A stretch of DNA of 64,000 bases, from positions 310,001 to 374,000 of the forward strand of contig CANJKZ010000170.1 in NCBI GenBank assembly GCA_947471745.1, written 5' to 3'. Below, piece by piece: positions 22,467 to 32,634 of the stretch. Positions within the stretch are counted from its first letter, which is position 1, and every line of letters begins with the position of its first letter. The notes under the pieces are model-generated. The model worked only from the letters and a program-made list of their open reading frames with translations. It was not told the origin of the DNA and did no database searches. The position numbers and the translations under genes are program-made. The stretch is from Closterium sp. Naga37s-1. Its lineage: Eukaryota > Streptophyta > Zygnematophyceae > Desmidiales > Closteriaceae.

Positions 22467-23389
22467 GTGTTTATAATGCGAGGACGGCTCAACCAAGCAC
22501 TACACTGGTGGCGCTCCTGGTGCGATAGTAGCCTCATCCTGTCTATTATCTCACACGGATATTGGTTCCCATGGAAGGATGGGCCCCCGACACCTTTCGA
22601 AAGGAAAAACCACGCAGGCGCCCAGATGCATTCGGATTTCACACGCGATGCCATTCAGGACCTCCTCCGAACAGGAGCAGCGGCAAAAGCTCCTGACCGA
22701 TCAACACTACTATGCATTAGCCCACTCAACGTGGTCGAACAACGAGAAAAATGTCGGCTCATCCTCGACCTGCGGAAGGTCAACGAGCACTTGTGCATTC
22801 CTAAATTCAAGTACGAAGGCCTCGTCCGGGTAGCGGAGTTGATCCAACCGAACGATTGGATGCTATCGGTTGATCTCAAGTCAGGGTATCATCACGTGGA
22901 CATCCATCCCACCTGCTGGAAGTACTTAGGATTCCAGTTCGAAGGCAACTACTACTTCTTCCAATCCCTGCCATTCGGTCTGGCCACAGCCCCTTTCATC
23001 TTCACGCAACTCATCAAACAGCTGGCCCGACGATGGCGATCTCTCGGGTGGCGGGTTATCCCGTATGTGGATGATATACTGATCCTGGCAGAGACCGCAC
23101 AACAAGCGGGAGCCGCAAGCGCACAGGTCGTCAGGGACCTGAGGGACGCCGGCATAGTAATCAACGAGAAAAAGTCGCGTCTGGTCCCCACACAGGAGCT
23201 TCGCTTCCTCGGACTCGAGTTGAACACACAAGTCGGCAAATTCTCGGTCGGAGAAGAACGGCGCTCCCTGTTACGAGCGACAATCACAAGTCTCATCGAT
23301 TCCGGACGCGCTGGTCACCACGTGAACGTTCGTCAAATCGCTCGAGTGACCGGAATGCTTGCTTCCATGAGCCTCGCTTTGGGCGCAAC
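22467..23389 (+). pseudogene. YR1 reverse transcriptase domain (cut by NA1)
   Basis: The frame gives RLILDLRKVNEHL, SVDLKSGYHHVDIHP, YYFFQSLPFGLATAPFIFTQLIKQL and VIPYVDDILILAE (about 23056-23094). These are RT motifs, including the catalytic YVDD. The form SLPFGLATAP is typical of DIRS and gypsy RTs. The thumb region follows (LRFLGLELNTQVGKFSV). No stop interrupts it before NA1 enters at 23390, within SLALGAT. The start at 22467 is simply the first ATG, and the coding region probably began further upstream. Confidence 0.8.
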
Positions 23390-23543
23390 TGTGAAAATCA
23401 ACAGGAATAGTTGTAGAAAGTTAGAAATGAGAAAGAGGGGTTTCACTAGCAAGCAGTTGAGTACATATAGGAAACCCTAGATTGGGCTGTACTCACTATT
23501 GAGTACCCCACTGCAGGCTAGACAAATATAACATATTCTGACA
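23390..23543 (-). repeat. NA1 3' LTR
   Basis: It runs TGTGAAAATCAACAGG to ATTCTGACA on the plus strand and is followed by the complement of a polypurine tract (CACCCCCAT). It is identical to the other LTR from its tenth base on. Confidence 0.85.
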
Positions 23544-24639
23544 CACCCCCATAGCCAAAGTGGGGTGTAATCAGCACAAGCAGCCAAAGCAAAACAAGCT
23601 CAGGGTGGATCACAATGTCACCACACATTCTGAGCACAAGTACAAAAAGTAGTGGTTTATAGTTCACAAATATAAGCAAAGCTAGAGGCAGTCACAGACG
23701 GTAAGTGAGGAGGAGGAGGGACTGTGAGAGGAGAGGAGAGAGGAGACGACGGGTGAAGTCGCAGACACACGGGCAACAGGAGCAGCGCGCACTGTGGCTA
23801 CCGGAGATTGTAGCCTCCGGACTACTGGCGCTGCTGGCGGCACAACGGCTGCCTCCGCCCAACCTCCCTCTAGCTGTCTCACCCCCCTTTCACACACCCC
23901 CAGCTGCACCCCTAGGTTCACTCACACTCCACCCCCTAGCACCACTCCGTCGGCTCCCACACACCCACCCCCCTCAGCGGCAGCTGCAGCAGTGGGAGAC
24001 GGAGTAGGAGGAGGAGCAGGGGATGCCACACACCCGCCACCCCCCACTCGCCACCCCCAAACCCTAACACAGGGCAGGGCTGGGCAGGGCAGGGCCGGGA
24101 CAGGGCCGGGGCAGGACGGCAGGGCCGGGTAGGGCCGGGTAGGGCCGCGACGAAGACGGGAGGGGCCGACGCGCGGCCCCCTTCTGTCGCCCCTCCCGTC
24201 GCCTGTCGAGGCGACCCGGGGGGGGGGGGCGGCCGCGCGGGCCCCCGAGGGCGCCATTGCGGGCGTCAGGGGAGGGGGGGCGCGCGCGGCCCCCCGAAGG
24301 CGCCTAGACGGGCGACGGGACGGGCCGCGCACGAGCCCCCCCGGGCGACGAAACCGCCGTGCGCCCCGGGGCGCGCGACGGGTAGAGAACCGTCGCGCGC
24401 CACAGGGCGCACGACGGGCAGAGCAGGGCGTCGCGCTGCCCCGAGGGCGACGCGACGAGCAGATAACCGCCGCGCGCCCTGAGCGCGCGGCGGGAAGAAA
24501 AATTGCCGCGCGCCACGGGCGCGCGGCAAGCAGAAAGGCAGCGCGCGCCCGAGGCGCGCGATAGGCAGTGATGACAGCGGAAGCTTAGGTGGGCCCATCC
24601 ACAGGATCGACCCGTGAGGGTCGACCTGCTCTGATTCCA

Positions 24640-24793
24640 TGTTGGAAACAACAGGAATAGTTGTAGAAAGTTAGAAATGAGAAAGAGGGGTTTCACTAGC
24701 AAGCAGTTGAGTACATATAGGAAACCCTAGATTGGGCTGTACTCACTATTGAGTACCCCACTGCAGGCTAGACAAATATAACATATTCTGACA
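24640..24793 (-). repeat. NA1 5' LTR and primer site
   Basis: It runs TGTTGGAAACAACAGG to ATTCTGACA on the plus strand. The complement of the primer site TGGAATCAGAGCAGG occupies 24625-24639. The hairpin GAGTACA (24709-24715) with TGTACTC (24738-24744) matches the copia LTR hairpin in position, but with paired base changes. Confidence 0.85.
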
Positions 24794-25795
24794 GCAACCG
24801 CGCGAGCCTTCAGCCACGAGCTATTGCAACTTATCAACAACGCGCCCTCATGGCACTCGAATGTGTCGTTGTCAACTGAGGCCATCCACGAACTGCACTT
24901 CTGGGTGGAACAGTTCGACCGTTTCAATGGTGCACCATTCCATCATCCGCATCACTACGACGCCATCATCCAGGTGGATGCCAGCGCGCACAGCTGGGGT
25001 GCCACCCTCTCTACTTTTCACGGAACACCGAGCAACGCAAGCGCTGGCATGCCCGACAACCTGTGGCCAACCTCAAGTACGCGACGCGAGTTGGAAGGCG
25101 TGCTCTGGGCGCTACGCACCTTCATGGACCGTCTTCGACACGGCCACACGTTGGTTCGCGTGGACAACCAAGGGGTCATGTTCATCCTACGAAAAGGCGG
25201 CTCGCGCAATAATGATCTCACGCTCACTTGCAAAGAGGTCATCACTCTATGCACGGACAACGCGGTGCGACTAGCCATCGAATGGATTCCTAGAGATCAG
25301 AACTCTTGCGTGGACGAGCTCTCAAAGCTGCAAGACCACGATGACTACACGTTGAAACAACCTTGGTTTCGTCTCTTGGACCGTCGGTGGGGGGCTCGCT
25401 CCGTCGACCTGTTCGCAAATGCACAGAACGCATTGCTGCCTCGTTTCTTCTCTAAAGTCCCTCACCCGCGAGCCGAGGCCATCAACGCATTCTCCAAGGA
25501 TTGGCACGGGGAACGGGGCTTCGCATTTCCGCCCCCCCACCTCGTCCCTGCAACTCTCCATCACGCGCGTCGCACACGGGCAAAGCTAACCCTGGTGATC
25601 CCTGAGTGGTCAGGGGCAGCCTGGTGGCCCCTAGTGCAACCGGCCCCTCAAACATGGGCCATAGGAATTACTAGCCACCTTCGCCTCGCAAGCGGGAGTC
25701 AGTGCCTCCAACCAGGCACACACACTGCCGCATTCTCAGGCACTGGATTTCCCAATAGCCCGATTATTGCATTGTCCATTGACTTTACAATGTAA
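24794..25795 (+). pseudogene. YR1 RNase H and downstream domain
   Basis: After NA1 the YR1 frame resumes at ATARAFSHELLQLINN. RNase H residues are visible in IIQVDASAHSWGATLS, RRELEGVLWALRTF and LVRVDNQGVMFIL, ending in WIPRDQNSCVDELSK. A second conserved block follows: WGARSVDLFANAQNALLPRFFSK, AINAFSKDW and IPEWSGAAWWPLVQP. This block is characteristic of the DIRS/Ngaro pol C-terminus. No premature stop appears inside it, and the frame ends at 25795. Confidence 0.75.
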
Positions 25796-25813
25796 CTCAT
25801 ATATATTCCATGT

Positions 25814-26860
25814 ATGGCAGATATATTATCCAACCTTCAAAAGCAACTCCTCTCGGTAATCAGCCAAGTACGAGCTCCTTCAACAATCCGCACCTACGAC
25901 CCCTACTGGGGAAAATCCCGATCATTCTGTAACAAGCTATCACTGAGCTACCTACCTGCCACAGACTTGACACTCGCGCTGTACCTGGTATACGCCCTCA
26001 ACAAGCACGCCACCCTGTCCGCCATCACGCTGACCTGTTCGGCAGTCGCATTCGCACACAAGATGACTGGCCTTACTTGTCCCACGAACGGCCCCTTCAC
26101 TTCCCAGGTCCGAGAATTCGCCAAGCGCCGCTCCCCGCGCCCAAACAGGACTAAAGAACCCGTGTCTCTTCACCAGGTTCACCAGATGACACACGAGTTC
26201 ATCGCATCCGACATTCCCTCCGTATTCTAGAAAGGCCTCATCCCACTGCTCATGTACACGGGCTTTCTCCGCTTCTCGGACCTCGTCGCAATTCAGTGGC
26301 AAGACATCCAGTTCGAGGAGGCGGCGATGTGGCTATTGATTCCCCACTCCAAAACAGACCAAGAAGGCAAGGGAATATGGGTCCCAATCGCGACTACACC
26401 CGGACCATATTGCCCAGTAAATATCACCAGACAGTTCATCTCGCTTGCCGGCTATGACGCCTCGACCAAAGGACCACTGATACGGGTGTTCACACGTGAC
26501 TCCAAAGCAACTCCGCACGACCACGCGCCTTCGTACCCAACGGTTCGCAATTGGTGCTTGGAAGCATTCAAAAAGGTTGGCCTCAACGCCAACCACCTTG
26601 GCACGCACTCCTTCCGCAAAGGAGCAGCAACGACGGCGGCAGGCATCGGAGTCTTAGATAGGATGTTCAAGCGGTTGGGCCGTTGGCGCAGCGACAACGC
26701 AAAAGACCTCTACGTCACCATCGCACACGACCAGCTTGTGGCTGCCTCCCAGCTGATTCAGGATCCTATACGGGCTCCCTCCCCGAACCAGCACCAATTG
26801 TCTATCCAGCGGCATCGCCGACCGACCACTCGCTTGTCTCAGAAGGCCCATATGAAATGA
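25814..26860 (+). pseudogene. YR1 tyrosine recombinase (one stop)
   Basis: This is a separate gene 18 bases after the RT/RNase H frame. The N-terminal core-binding part (QVRAPSTIRTYDPYWGKSRSFC) leads to the catalytic part: TGFLRFSDL with the first Arg, HSFRKGAATTAA with the His and second Arg, LGRWRS, and DLYV with the Tyr nucleophile. All signature residues are present. A TAG at 26228-26230 (SVF to KGLIPLLMYTG) breaks the frame once. The enzyme would integrate circular cDNA without target duplication. Apart from the stop and NA1, this element is well kept. Confidence 0.8.
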
Positions 26861-27215
26861 AGCACGATGCCTTCACAAGTTGCAGAAAGCAAGCTTTCAC
26901 AATATGGAATTCAATGAGAAGGCATTCCTGTATGCTGCAGGAGCCGACTCTACCGATTACGAAGTCGGGGAGTCAGAAGAGTCGAAGCGACACCAGCAAC
27001 CGTCTGACCAGGACCGATGCAGGCAGAAGCATTTTAAGTGAAAAGAGCAAGAACAGTATTGAAACGGTTTGAACTCGATGTAATAAGGGAATGTACCCCT
27101 GAGAGTACATGGCTAGTCTAGGTCGTTTCGCATTCCTTTGTATTTCTTAAATAAACTCGATGTATGCATGCTATTATTATCTCAGTCATTTACATTCACT
27201 CTGACCTGAGGTCAA
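26861..27215 (+). other. YR1 3' tail
   Basis: Non-coding. It includes TAATAAGGGAATGTACCCCT (27078-27097), GAGAGTACATGGCTAG and AATAAA at 27150-27155. The stretch 27076-27210 aligns by eye with the reverse complement of 33230-33455 plus 40929-40945, which defines a conserved YR element end. Confidence 0.6.
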
Positions 27216-27573
27216 TACTTCCGCTGTAACACTACTCTGCGATCAACCCTGAGACGATCCTTCCTTCGCTAAGTCCCATTTCACATTGTAACAAACACAG
27301 GATGCTGAGTGCAGTTGCCAACAGAATGCTACCAAGTGTACACTACAACTCACACACAAACTATACACCACACAAGTCTACCGTATACGAATAAATGTTC
27401 ACCATCTACACTCAAGGTCCAGAAGCAAAACAGGAAACCCGTAAAAGGAAATAAATCAATCAAAGCCTTCAGTCACGAGTCACGACGACTCGGGACGGGA
27501 CCGTACCAGTGGAAATAAGTGGCGCACCTATGTTGCACATGTATGTATGTGTTCACAAAGCTTGGCATGGCAC
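27216..27573. other. Gap between YR1 tail and host gene
   Basis: I see no coding or repeat structure. Part is likely the 3' untranslated region of the minus-strand gene to the right. Confidence 0.4.
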
Positions 27574-30500
27574 CTATGTTTCAGCACGAACCGAGTACAT
27601 GGGAGCGATCAGCACAGGGTCCTCCCAGTGTTGCTGCTGAGCCTTGCCCGTCTCAGCTAAGGCATGAAGAGGCGGCTGCTGCTGCTGCTGTTGCTCGTAA
27701 GCCTCAACCCCACCTGCACTGATAGCTGAGTAATCAACAGCACCACTAATTGCAGAATCACCACCACCACCACTAGCATCGCCACCTAAAGTCTCACGAC
27801 CATCAGAAAGAGGAGACTCCGAAAAGGTAGAGGAAGCAACACTCCGGAAGCGCCCATCCACTGACTGCCCTGCTGGTGCATCAGCTGCCCCTTCACCTGT
27901 CCCTTCACCTGCCCCTTGCCTTACACAACCCACCTGCCCCTCCTGTTCCACCTGTTTCTCCTGCTCTGCGTGTCCTACTTGCTCACTGCACATCTGAACA
28001 TTGTCACCCCGCTCTCCTCCCTCCACACCATCCCCCTCCCCTCCCCTCTCGTCCACAACGCTCCCCTCACTGCCCGTTTTCCCCAGCGGTTCCGTCTCAC
28101 TCCCCTCCTCCCCATCACCGTCCGCGTGAGTAGCCACTAGCACCCGCGCACCCCCTCCCCCTCCCGCACCTCCCCTCCGCCTGCGCCCCAGCTTGCCTGC
28201 GAGGTCCCCCAGCAGCAGCGCCTTCTCCTGCTGCTCCGCCTGCGCCACCATGGCGCGGTGCTGGGCGAAGCTCGGCAGAATGGATACCATCACCTTGGGA
28301 GCTCCGCCTCCCATGCCCATCGCGCTTCCCGCCGCGCCTGCTGTTCCGCCTACCCCGCCTGCCTGGCCTGCCCCGCCTGCTGCGCCTGGCACTCCTCCCG
28401 CTACTGCCGCTGCTGCTGATGCCCAGTCTTGTGGCGAGCCCCACCGGCTTCCGCCGCAGCTGCTCCCTCTGCTCCCCCCTCCCCCTGCTCCCCCTGCTCC
28501 GCCTGCGCCTCTGCTCCCTCTGCCCGGCCCCTCCAAACCCTCCCCAGCGTCCGCCCCGCTAACAGCCCCACTGCAACAGTCACACCCGCTGCAGCTCCCA
28601 CGGCGACCACCGCCGCCGCCACTGCCACCGGCCCTACCAGCGCCAGAAGCGCCACCACGAGCACCACGGCACACGGCGCACTGCGGAGCAACCACCAACC
28701 CTCCCCCATTGCCCACTGTCTCCCCGCCATTCTCCACATTCCCCGCATTCATCCCGCCCTGGTACCTGCTGCTGCTGCTGCTGCTGCTGCTGTGCACGGG
28801 CGTGGGCTCGCGAGAGGCGCCCCATCCCCCACCCCCCATCATCTCCCCGTCCCCCTCAAGCGCGCCCACGCGGTCCTTGAAACTACCGCCATAGCTTCTC
28901 CGCACGTCCCGCTGTTGCTGCTGCTGCTGGCTCTGCTGGCTCGCGCTGGGATTGCATCCTAGCGTGAGGGATCGAGTGAAGGCCCTTTCTCTGACCACTA
29001 CCACGCCGCCAGGTGGCGGCACGTCAGGGCTCGCGGCTCGAGGCCCCGTCCATTGCCGAACCGCCCTACGCTCCCCGGACGCGGCGGTAGCGCCGGCCAC
29101 GGCGGCAGGACCAGAGGGCACAGCAGAAGCGCTGCCGGCGGGGGGACTTATCCCCGAAGCAGAACCATTGCCGAAGCCCGCGGAAGCGTTCGCGGAGGAA
29201 GGCGAGAGGCCCGCGGAACGCGCATGGTAGGGGGAAGCGGAGGGGGAAGAGGCGGAATTGTTGCGCCTGTTGGCGACGGCGGTGGGGGAGATCAGCGCGA
29301 GCTCCATAGTGCGCCGCCGCGAGCTGTACGTCCTTAGCGGGGACGCGCATAGCGGCGGCAAAGCCGCCGTGAAATGCGCGTACTGCGCGTCCGACGGGCT
29401 GGTGACCGTTGCCGCGGATCTAGGACCACCGCCGCCGGCGGCGGCGGCGTCGCCGTTACAGTCAGATTCCGCGTCGCGGCCGGAGAGCGCTTTCAGGCTC
29501 CTGCTGTTGGTGATCCTTCTAAAGCGGACGCGCGTTTTCCTTTCGCCGCCTAGCGACTCGTTATCGCCGTCTATACTGAACTCGCCGTCGTCTACGCTCT
29601 GCACGTCCGACTCGCACACGCTCTCGCCATAGCTGCCGCTTCGCGGATAGTCCGTCAACTCGTCTCCATCGTCTGTCTTCTCTTTCCAGCTCAAGCTCCG
29701 CCGCCCCCGCTGCTGCTGATTCCGCTGCTCCCGCTCCTCCCGCTCATCCTGCTCCACCTGCTCCCCCTGCTGCTGCTGCTGCTGCTGCGGCTGTTCCCCC
29801 TGCTGCTGCTGCTGCTGCTTCTCTGCGGTCCTGAAATACGGCGGAAGCCACCTACCCGAGCCGCTTCCTCCTCCCCCGCCTCTCCCGACACTTTCACCTC
29901 CATCTTCCGACCGCAGATCCTCGAACGAGTCGAAAATATCTTCCTCCAGAATCCCGACGCTTGCGGCGTACGCCTCGCCCGCGAAGGAATCCAGCGAGTC
30001 GCGCATGTCGCTGCGGGACCGCAGCCGCGAGTAGTCCAACGTCTGGCTTCGCTCCAACACGTCGCCTCCTCCTGCGACGCCGTCGCCCGAGACGCCGTTG
30101 AGTCGCCTCTCCGCCGCGCGACAGCGAAGCAGCGCTCGGCGCTGCGACGCTCCGACGTGGAGGACACGTCGGCTGCTCCGGCCCTGCCTGCGCGGCGTCG
30201 ACGCGGCAGACGAATCACCGGAGCCAGCTTGCTCCCGCGCCGGTGACTCCACACCAGTGCTCCCCACCGCCGCTGTCGCCGGCGCAAATGCCCACGCGGA
30301 AGAGGAGGGGTTCGCGTGCGCACTTTCCCCCGCGTGCGCACTTTCCCCCGCGTGGCAACTACGCGAGTTTTCATCAGGTTCACAAGATACATTTAACGCC
30401 AGACCCGGCTTCGCATCCTCGTTCCTAACAGTTTCGACATCACGCAGCAGGTGCTGCTGCTGCTGCTGCTGGGGTTCCTTTTCCTCGGCTTCAGCGATAC

Positions 30501-31077
30501 CGTTTGAAACCGCCGGAACAGTTGTCGCGTCAGCCGCGTTTTGTCCTGCCGGAACAGTCGGCGGAACTGCCGATGAGTGGACCTCCGCTAGTTGCGCGTG
30601 GCTTCCGCCGATGCTACCACCAGATCCCAACTCCCGCGCGCTGGAACTTCCAACTAAGTCGTCGCGGCTCTGCACACTTGCGCTGCTGTTGCTACCTCGG
30701 GCACTCGTGCTGCGTCTAAGCATGTCCGCAAACGGGTTGTCCACGTCCTCGTCGTCTTCTCCGCCGCCCGACGGCCCGTTTGGCGTTTTCTGCGAGGTTT
30801 TCGCTGCGTGCGCGATCATACGTAGCTTGCGAGCGCGAGATTTCGTCACGCGGCTCGCCACCAACGCCGCCGCATGCGCTGAGCCTGGCGACCCTGTTGG
30901 TTCCGCAGACCCGCTCCCTTCAGCCGCAGCCGGTGCCGCTGCCGCGCCGGCTTCCATCGGTGAAGCGACTGAGATATGCGACGATGGTGGTCTAGGACAT
31001 ACGAGGAAAGGAGGAGATGGCACTACTACATTGCTGGGGAACGCTGAAGATGCGCCATCGATGGCCGCTCTTCCCAT
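27574..31077 (-). CDS. Uncharacterised 1167-residue low-complexity protein, the only likely host gene
   Basis: This is a single open frame of 1167 codons, unlike the broken frames around it. I do not recognise the family. Visible features: a basic patch near residues 75-88 (SRVTKSRARKLRM), an acidic segment then NPFADMLRR (108-122), and Gln runs near 205 and in the 400s. A basic segment with RTRVRFRRITNSRSLKAL lies near 506, and PLRTYSSRRRTMELALISP near 590. A Cys-rich patch (CSGCDCCSG) lies near 830, and a helical ILPSFAQHRAMVAQAEQQEKALLLGDLAGKLGRRRR near 930-967. Ser- and Gly-rich linkers fill the rest. There is no signal peptide or membrane span. The mix of basic patches and disordered linkers would suit a nuclear or scaffold protein, but that is a guess. 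A second in-frame Met at residue 41 (MEAGAAAAP) is an alternative start. Introns cannot be excluded. Confidence 0.6.
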   Translation of the reverse strand: MGRAAIDGASSAFPSNVVVPSPPFLVCPRPPSSHISVASPMEAGAAAAPAAAEGSGSAEPTGSPGSAHAAALVASRVTKSRARKLRMIAHAAKTSQKTPNGPSGGGEDDEDVDNPFADMLRRSTSARGSNSSASVQSRDDLVGSSSARELGSGGSIGGSHAQLAEVHSSAVPPTVPAGQNAADATTVPAVSNGIAEAEEKEPQQQQQQHLLRDVETVRNEDAKPGLALNVSCEPDENSRSCHAGESAHAGESAHANPSSSAWAFAPATAAVGSTGVESPAREQAGSGDSSAASTPRRQGRSSRRVLHVGASQRRALLRCRAAERRLNGVSGDGVAGGGDVLERSQTLDYSRLRSRSDMRDSLDSFAGEAYAASVGILEEDIFDSFEDLRSEDGGESVGRGGGGGSGSGRWLPPYFRTAEKQQQQQQGEQPQQQQQQQGEQVEQDEREEREQRNQQQRGRRSLSWKEKTDDGDELTDYPRSGSYGESVCESDVQSVDDGEFSIDGDNESLGGERKTRVRFRRITNSRSLKALSGRDAESDCNGDAAAAGGGGPRSAATVTSPSDAQYAHFTAALPPLCASPLRTYSSRRRTMELALISPTAVANRRNNSASSPSASPYHARSAGLSPSSANASAGFGNGSASGISPPAGSASAVPSGPAAVAGATAASGERRAVRQWTGPRAASPDVPPPGGVVVVRERAFTRSLTLGCNPSASQQSQQQQQQRDVRRSYGGSFKDRVGALEGDGEMMGGGGWGASREPTPVHSSSSSSSSRYQGGMNAGNVENGGETVGNGGGLVVAPQCAVCRGARGGASGAGRAGGSGGGGGRRGSCSGCDCCSGAVSGADAGEGLEGPGRGSRGAGGAGGAGGGGSRGSSCGGSRWGSPQDWASAAAAVAGGVPGAAGGAGQAGGVGGTAGAAGSAMGMGGGAPKVMVSILPSFAQHRAMVAQAEQQEKALLLGDLAGKLGRRRRGGAGGGGGARVLVATHADGDGEEGSETEPLGKTGSEGSVVDERGGEGDGVEGGERGDNVQMCSEQVGHAEQEKQVEQEGQVGCVRQGAGEGTGEGAADAPAGQSVDGRFRSVASSTFSESPLSDGRETLGGDASGGGGDSAISGAVDYSAISAGGVEAYEQQQQQQPPLHALAETGKAQQQHWEDPVLIAPMYSVRAET

Positions 31078-31920
31078 ACCGTGAATGGTGCGGGCTACAC
31101 CTAGGGAGCTGTCTGCAATTTACTGACAGAAAACGACGGCGACTGACAAATCTGAAAAAAAAAAAAAAAGACTTGCTGACAGACTTGGATTGGCAACGAC
31201 GGAGGCGAGCTAAGCGGCAGGGAGGGCCTGACTGAGCTATCAACAAAACACGCGGTGTGGTAGTTGCGGGAACAGAGCAACGCAGGTGCAACCGTTGCGT
31301 AGTGGGCCTACTCACGCTATGGCCGATGTGGGTGGGCATGAGCTGCTTTCTGGCCTGGCTCGACCAAACGTTAGGCGTTATTTCATGAGCAGAAAGCGAA
31401 AAGGGAGGCGGTGGGAGAGAAGAGCAATGAGGGAATGCGACAACAGGTTTCGTGAGGGGGTGTGGGAGCATGCTTGGGTGAAGCTGGACGGGAAGGTAGG
31501 CATTTACTTTCACGTTTACCCAGAACTGTCCAGAACTGAAAGGAACTGTACATGAGAGTGGAAGTTCGACAACGGACCGCCTTATTTACTGAATAGATCC
31601 CACTTGTTCTGTTTATGGCAGAGTTTCTTCTGCTTAACCAGAAACAAGTCCCTCGCCTCGAGCTTCGTCACGATTTCGGGGCATTTTTCGCATGTTTCTT
31701 TGATGAGGCGGGCTCTTTCAAGTCGTCACTGAAAATGGGGTAACCCTTGCTTCATCCATGTAGAGTACAGTGCACTCTGGTCCCGACTGCCTATTCGGAG
31801 AAATGTGTGCGGCTTTGTTTTCTCCCTGGATTTCGTTTCTTGATGCCCAACATTTTCCCATGAGGCTCATTCATTTCGCCGAATATCTCAGCGGACAAGC
31901 GAGTCCGCCCGGGGGAGCTC
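31078..31920. other. Region upstream of the host gene
   Basis: It should contain the promoter and 5' untranslated region of the minus-strand gene. An A run of 15 bases lies near 31156-31170. I see no convincing TATA box, coding region or repeat. Confidence 0.35.
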
Positions 31921-32075
31921 GCTGCCCGCGGGCAAAAAAAATCCATTCGGGCACGCATCCGGTCAGGGAGGCATCAACCCTAAACACAGGGAGGCATGCA
32001 TTTAGGGTTGATGCCTCCCTCGGATGACATGCCATCCGATAGGGGTTTAGTTTTTTTCTGCCCGGGGCAGCATGT
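31921..32075. mobile_element. MITE-like hairpin element 1
   Basis: It is an imperfect inverted repeat about 155 bp long. The core is a perfect 19-bp stem: GGGAGGCATCAACCCTAAA (31968-31986) with TTTAGGGTTGATGCCTCCC (32001-32019). The arms extend through CATCCG / CGGATG to an A-rich / T-rich stretch and GC-rich ends (CTGCCCGCGGGCA and TGCCCGGGGCAG). No ORF. I could not settle a target duplication. Confidence 0.5.
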
Positions 32076-32634
32076 CGTCAAGTCGTCAACAGGTCGTCAG
32101 GCTTGACGACCCGTTTCCGCTGGGATATTCCGTACGTTCGAACACGGGCAACGGCCCATCGTGTAAACGCATTTTCTTTCATTGCAGCCATCAATCACTC
32201 AACTTATCATGCTGCCATCCATCTGTTCTTAAGACATTTTGAAAGTGTTACCACTCGAGGCACATATTTACGTAAAGTCCCATGTTTTTCCGTGGCAAAG
32301 GATGGCGAGTAAAGCGAAATACTTCACTTCACTCAATTTGTAAGGTAAGGCAGGGTGACTGTAACGTGCTTCAAGTGTATTTATTAATGAAACCACAACA
32401 AGGGGAAAATATGCGATAAGTAACCAACTTGGGACTCGGTAACGTGAATGGTAAAAAAAAAAAACGCGTACGGTCACTGTATCGGGTTTTCTGATGGGTT
32501 TGGTAAGTGGGGTCACGGATTCAGTCACTAGCAACAGGTTAAAAATCACGCGAATGGTCACACATGTAACTCCCACCCAAAAAGATTGAAACTCGGCAAA
32601 ATTCCCGCTCGTGCCCAACCAATCTGCTAACTTC
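32076..32634. other. Intergenic stretch between the two hairpins
   Basis: Lower GC content than the rest of the window, with short GTCGTCA repeats near 32071-32110. No gene or RNA that I can support. Confidence 0.35.

Larger units (their letters stand above)
23390..24793 (-). mobile_element. NA1, small non-autonomous LTR element inserted in YR1
   Basis: It has 154-bp LTRs at both ends, a primer site and polypurine tract in the right places for minus-strand orientation, and a perfect 5-bp target duplication GCAAC (23385-23389 and 24794-24798). The 1.1-kb interior carries a copia-type 3' tail (23544-23690), a block shared with NA2 (23700-24050) and an array of GC hairpins (24240-24590). No gag or pol sequence is present. 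The two LTRs match except for four differences clustered in the first nine bases, so the insertion is recent. Confidence 0.85.
20172..27215 (+). mobile_element. YR1, tyrosine-recombinase retroelement (DIRS/Ngaro-like)
   Basis: The order is Gag with a CCHC knuckle, a non-coding spacer, RT, RNase H and a tyrosine recombinase instead of a DDE integrase. That is the hallmark of the DIRS group. NA1 interrupts it between RT and RNase H. The right end is placed near 27215 because sequence similarity to YR2 (33230-33455 on the other strand) fades there. The left end is uncertain. No terminal inverted or split repeats could be confirmed by eye. Confidence 0.75.

Noticed and set aside
28115..28962. Several 100-230-codon ORFs overlapping the host gene on both strands
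   Set aside because: GC-rich third positions open all frames; only the 1167-codon frame spans the whole region.
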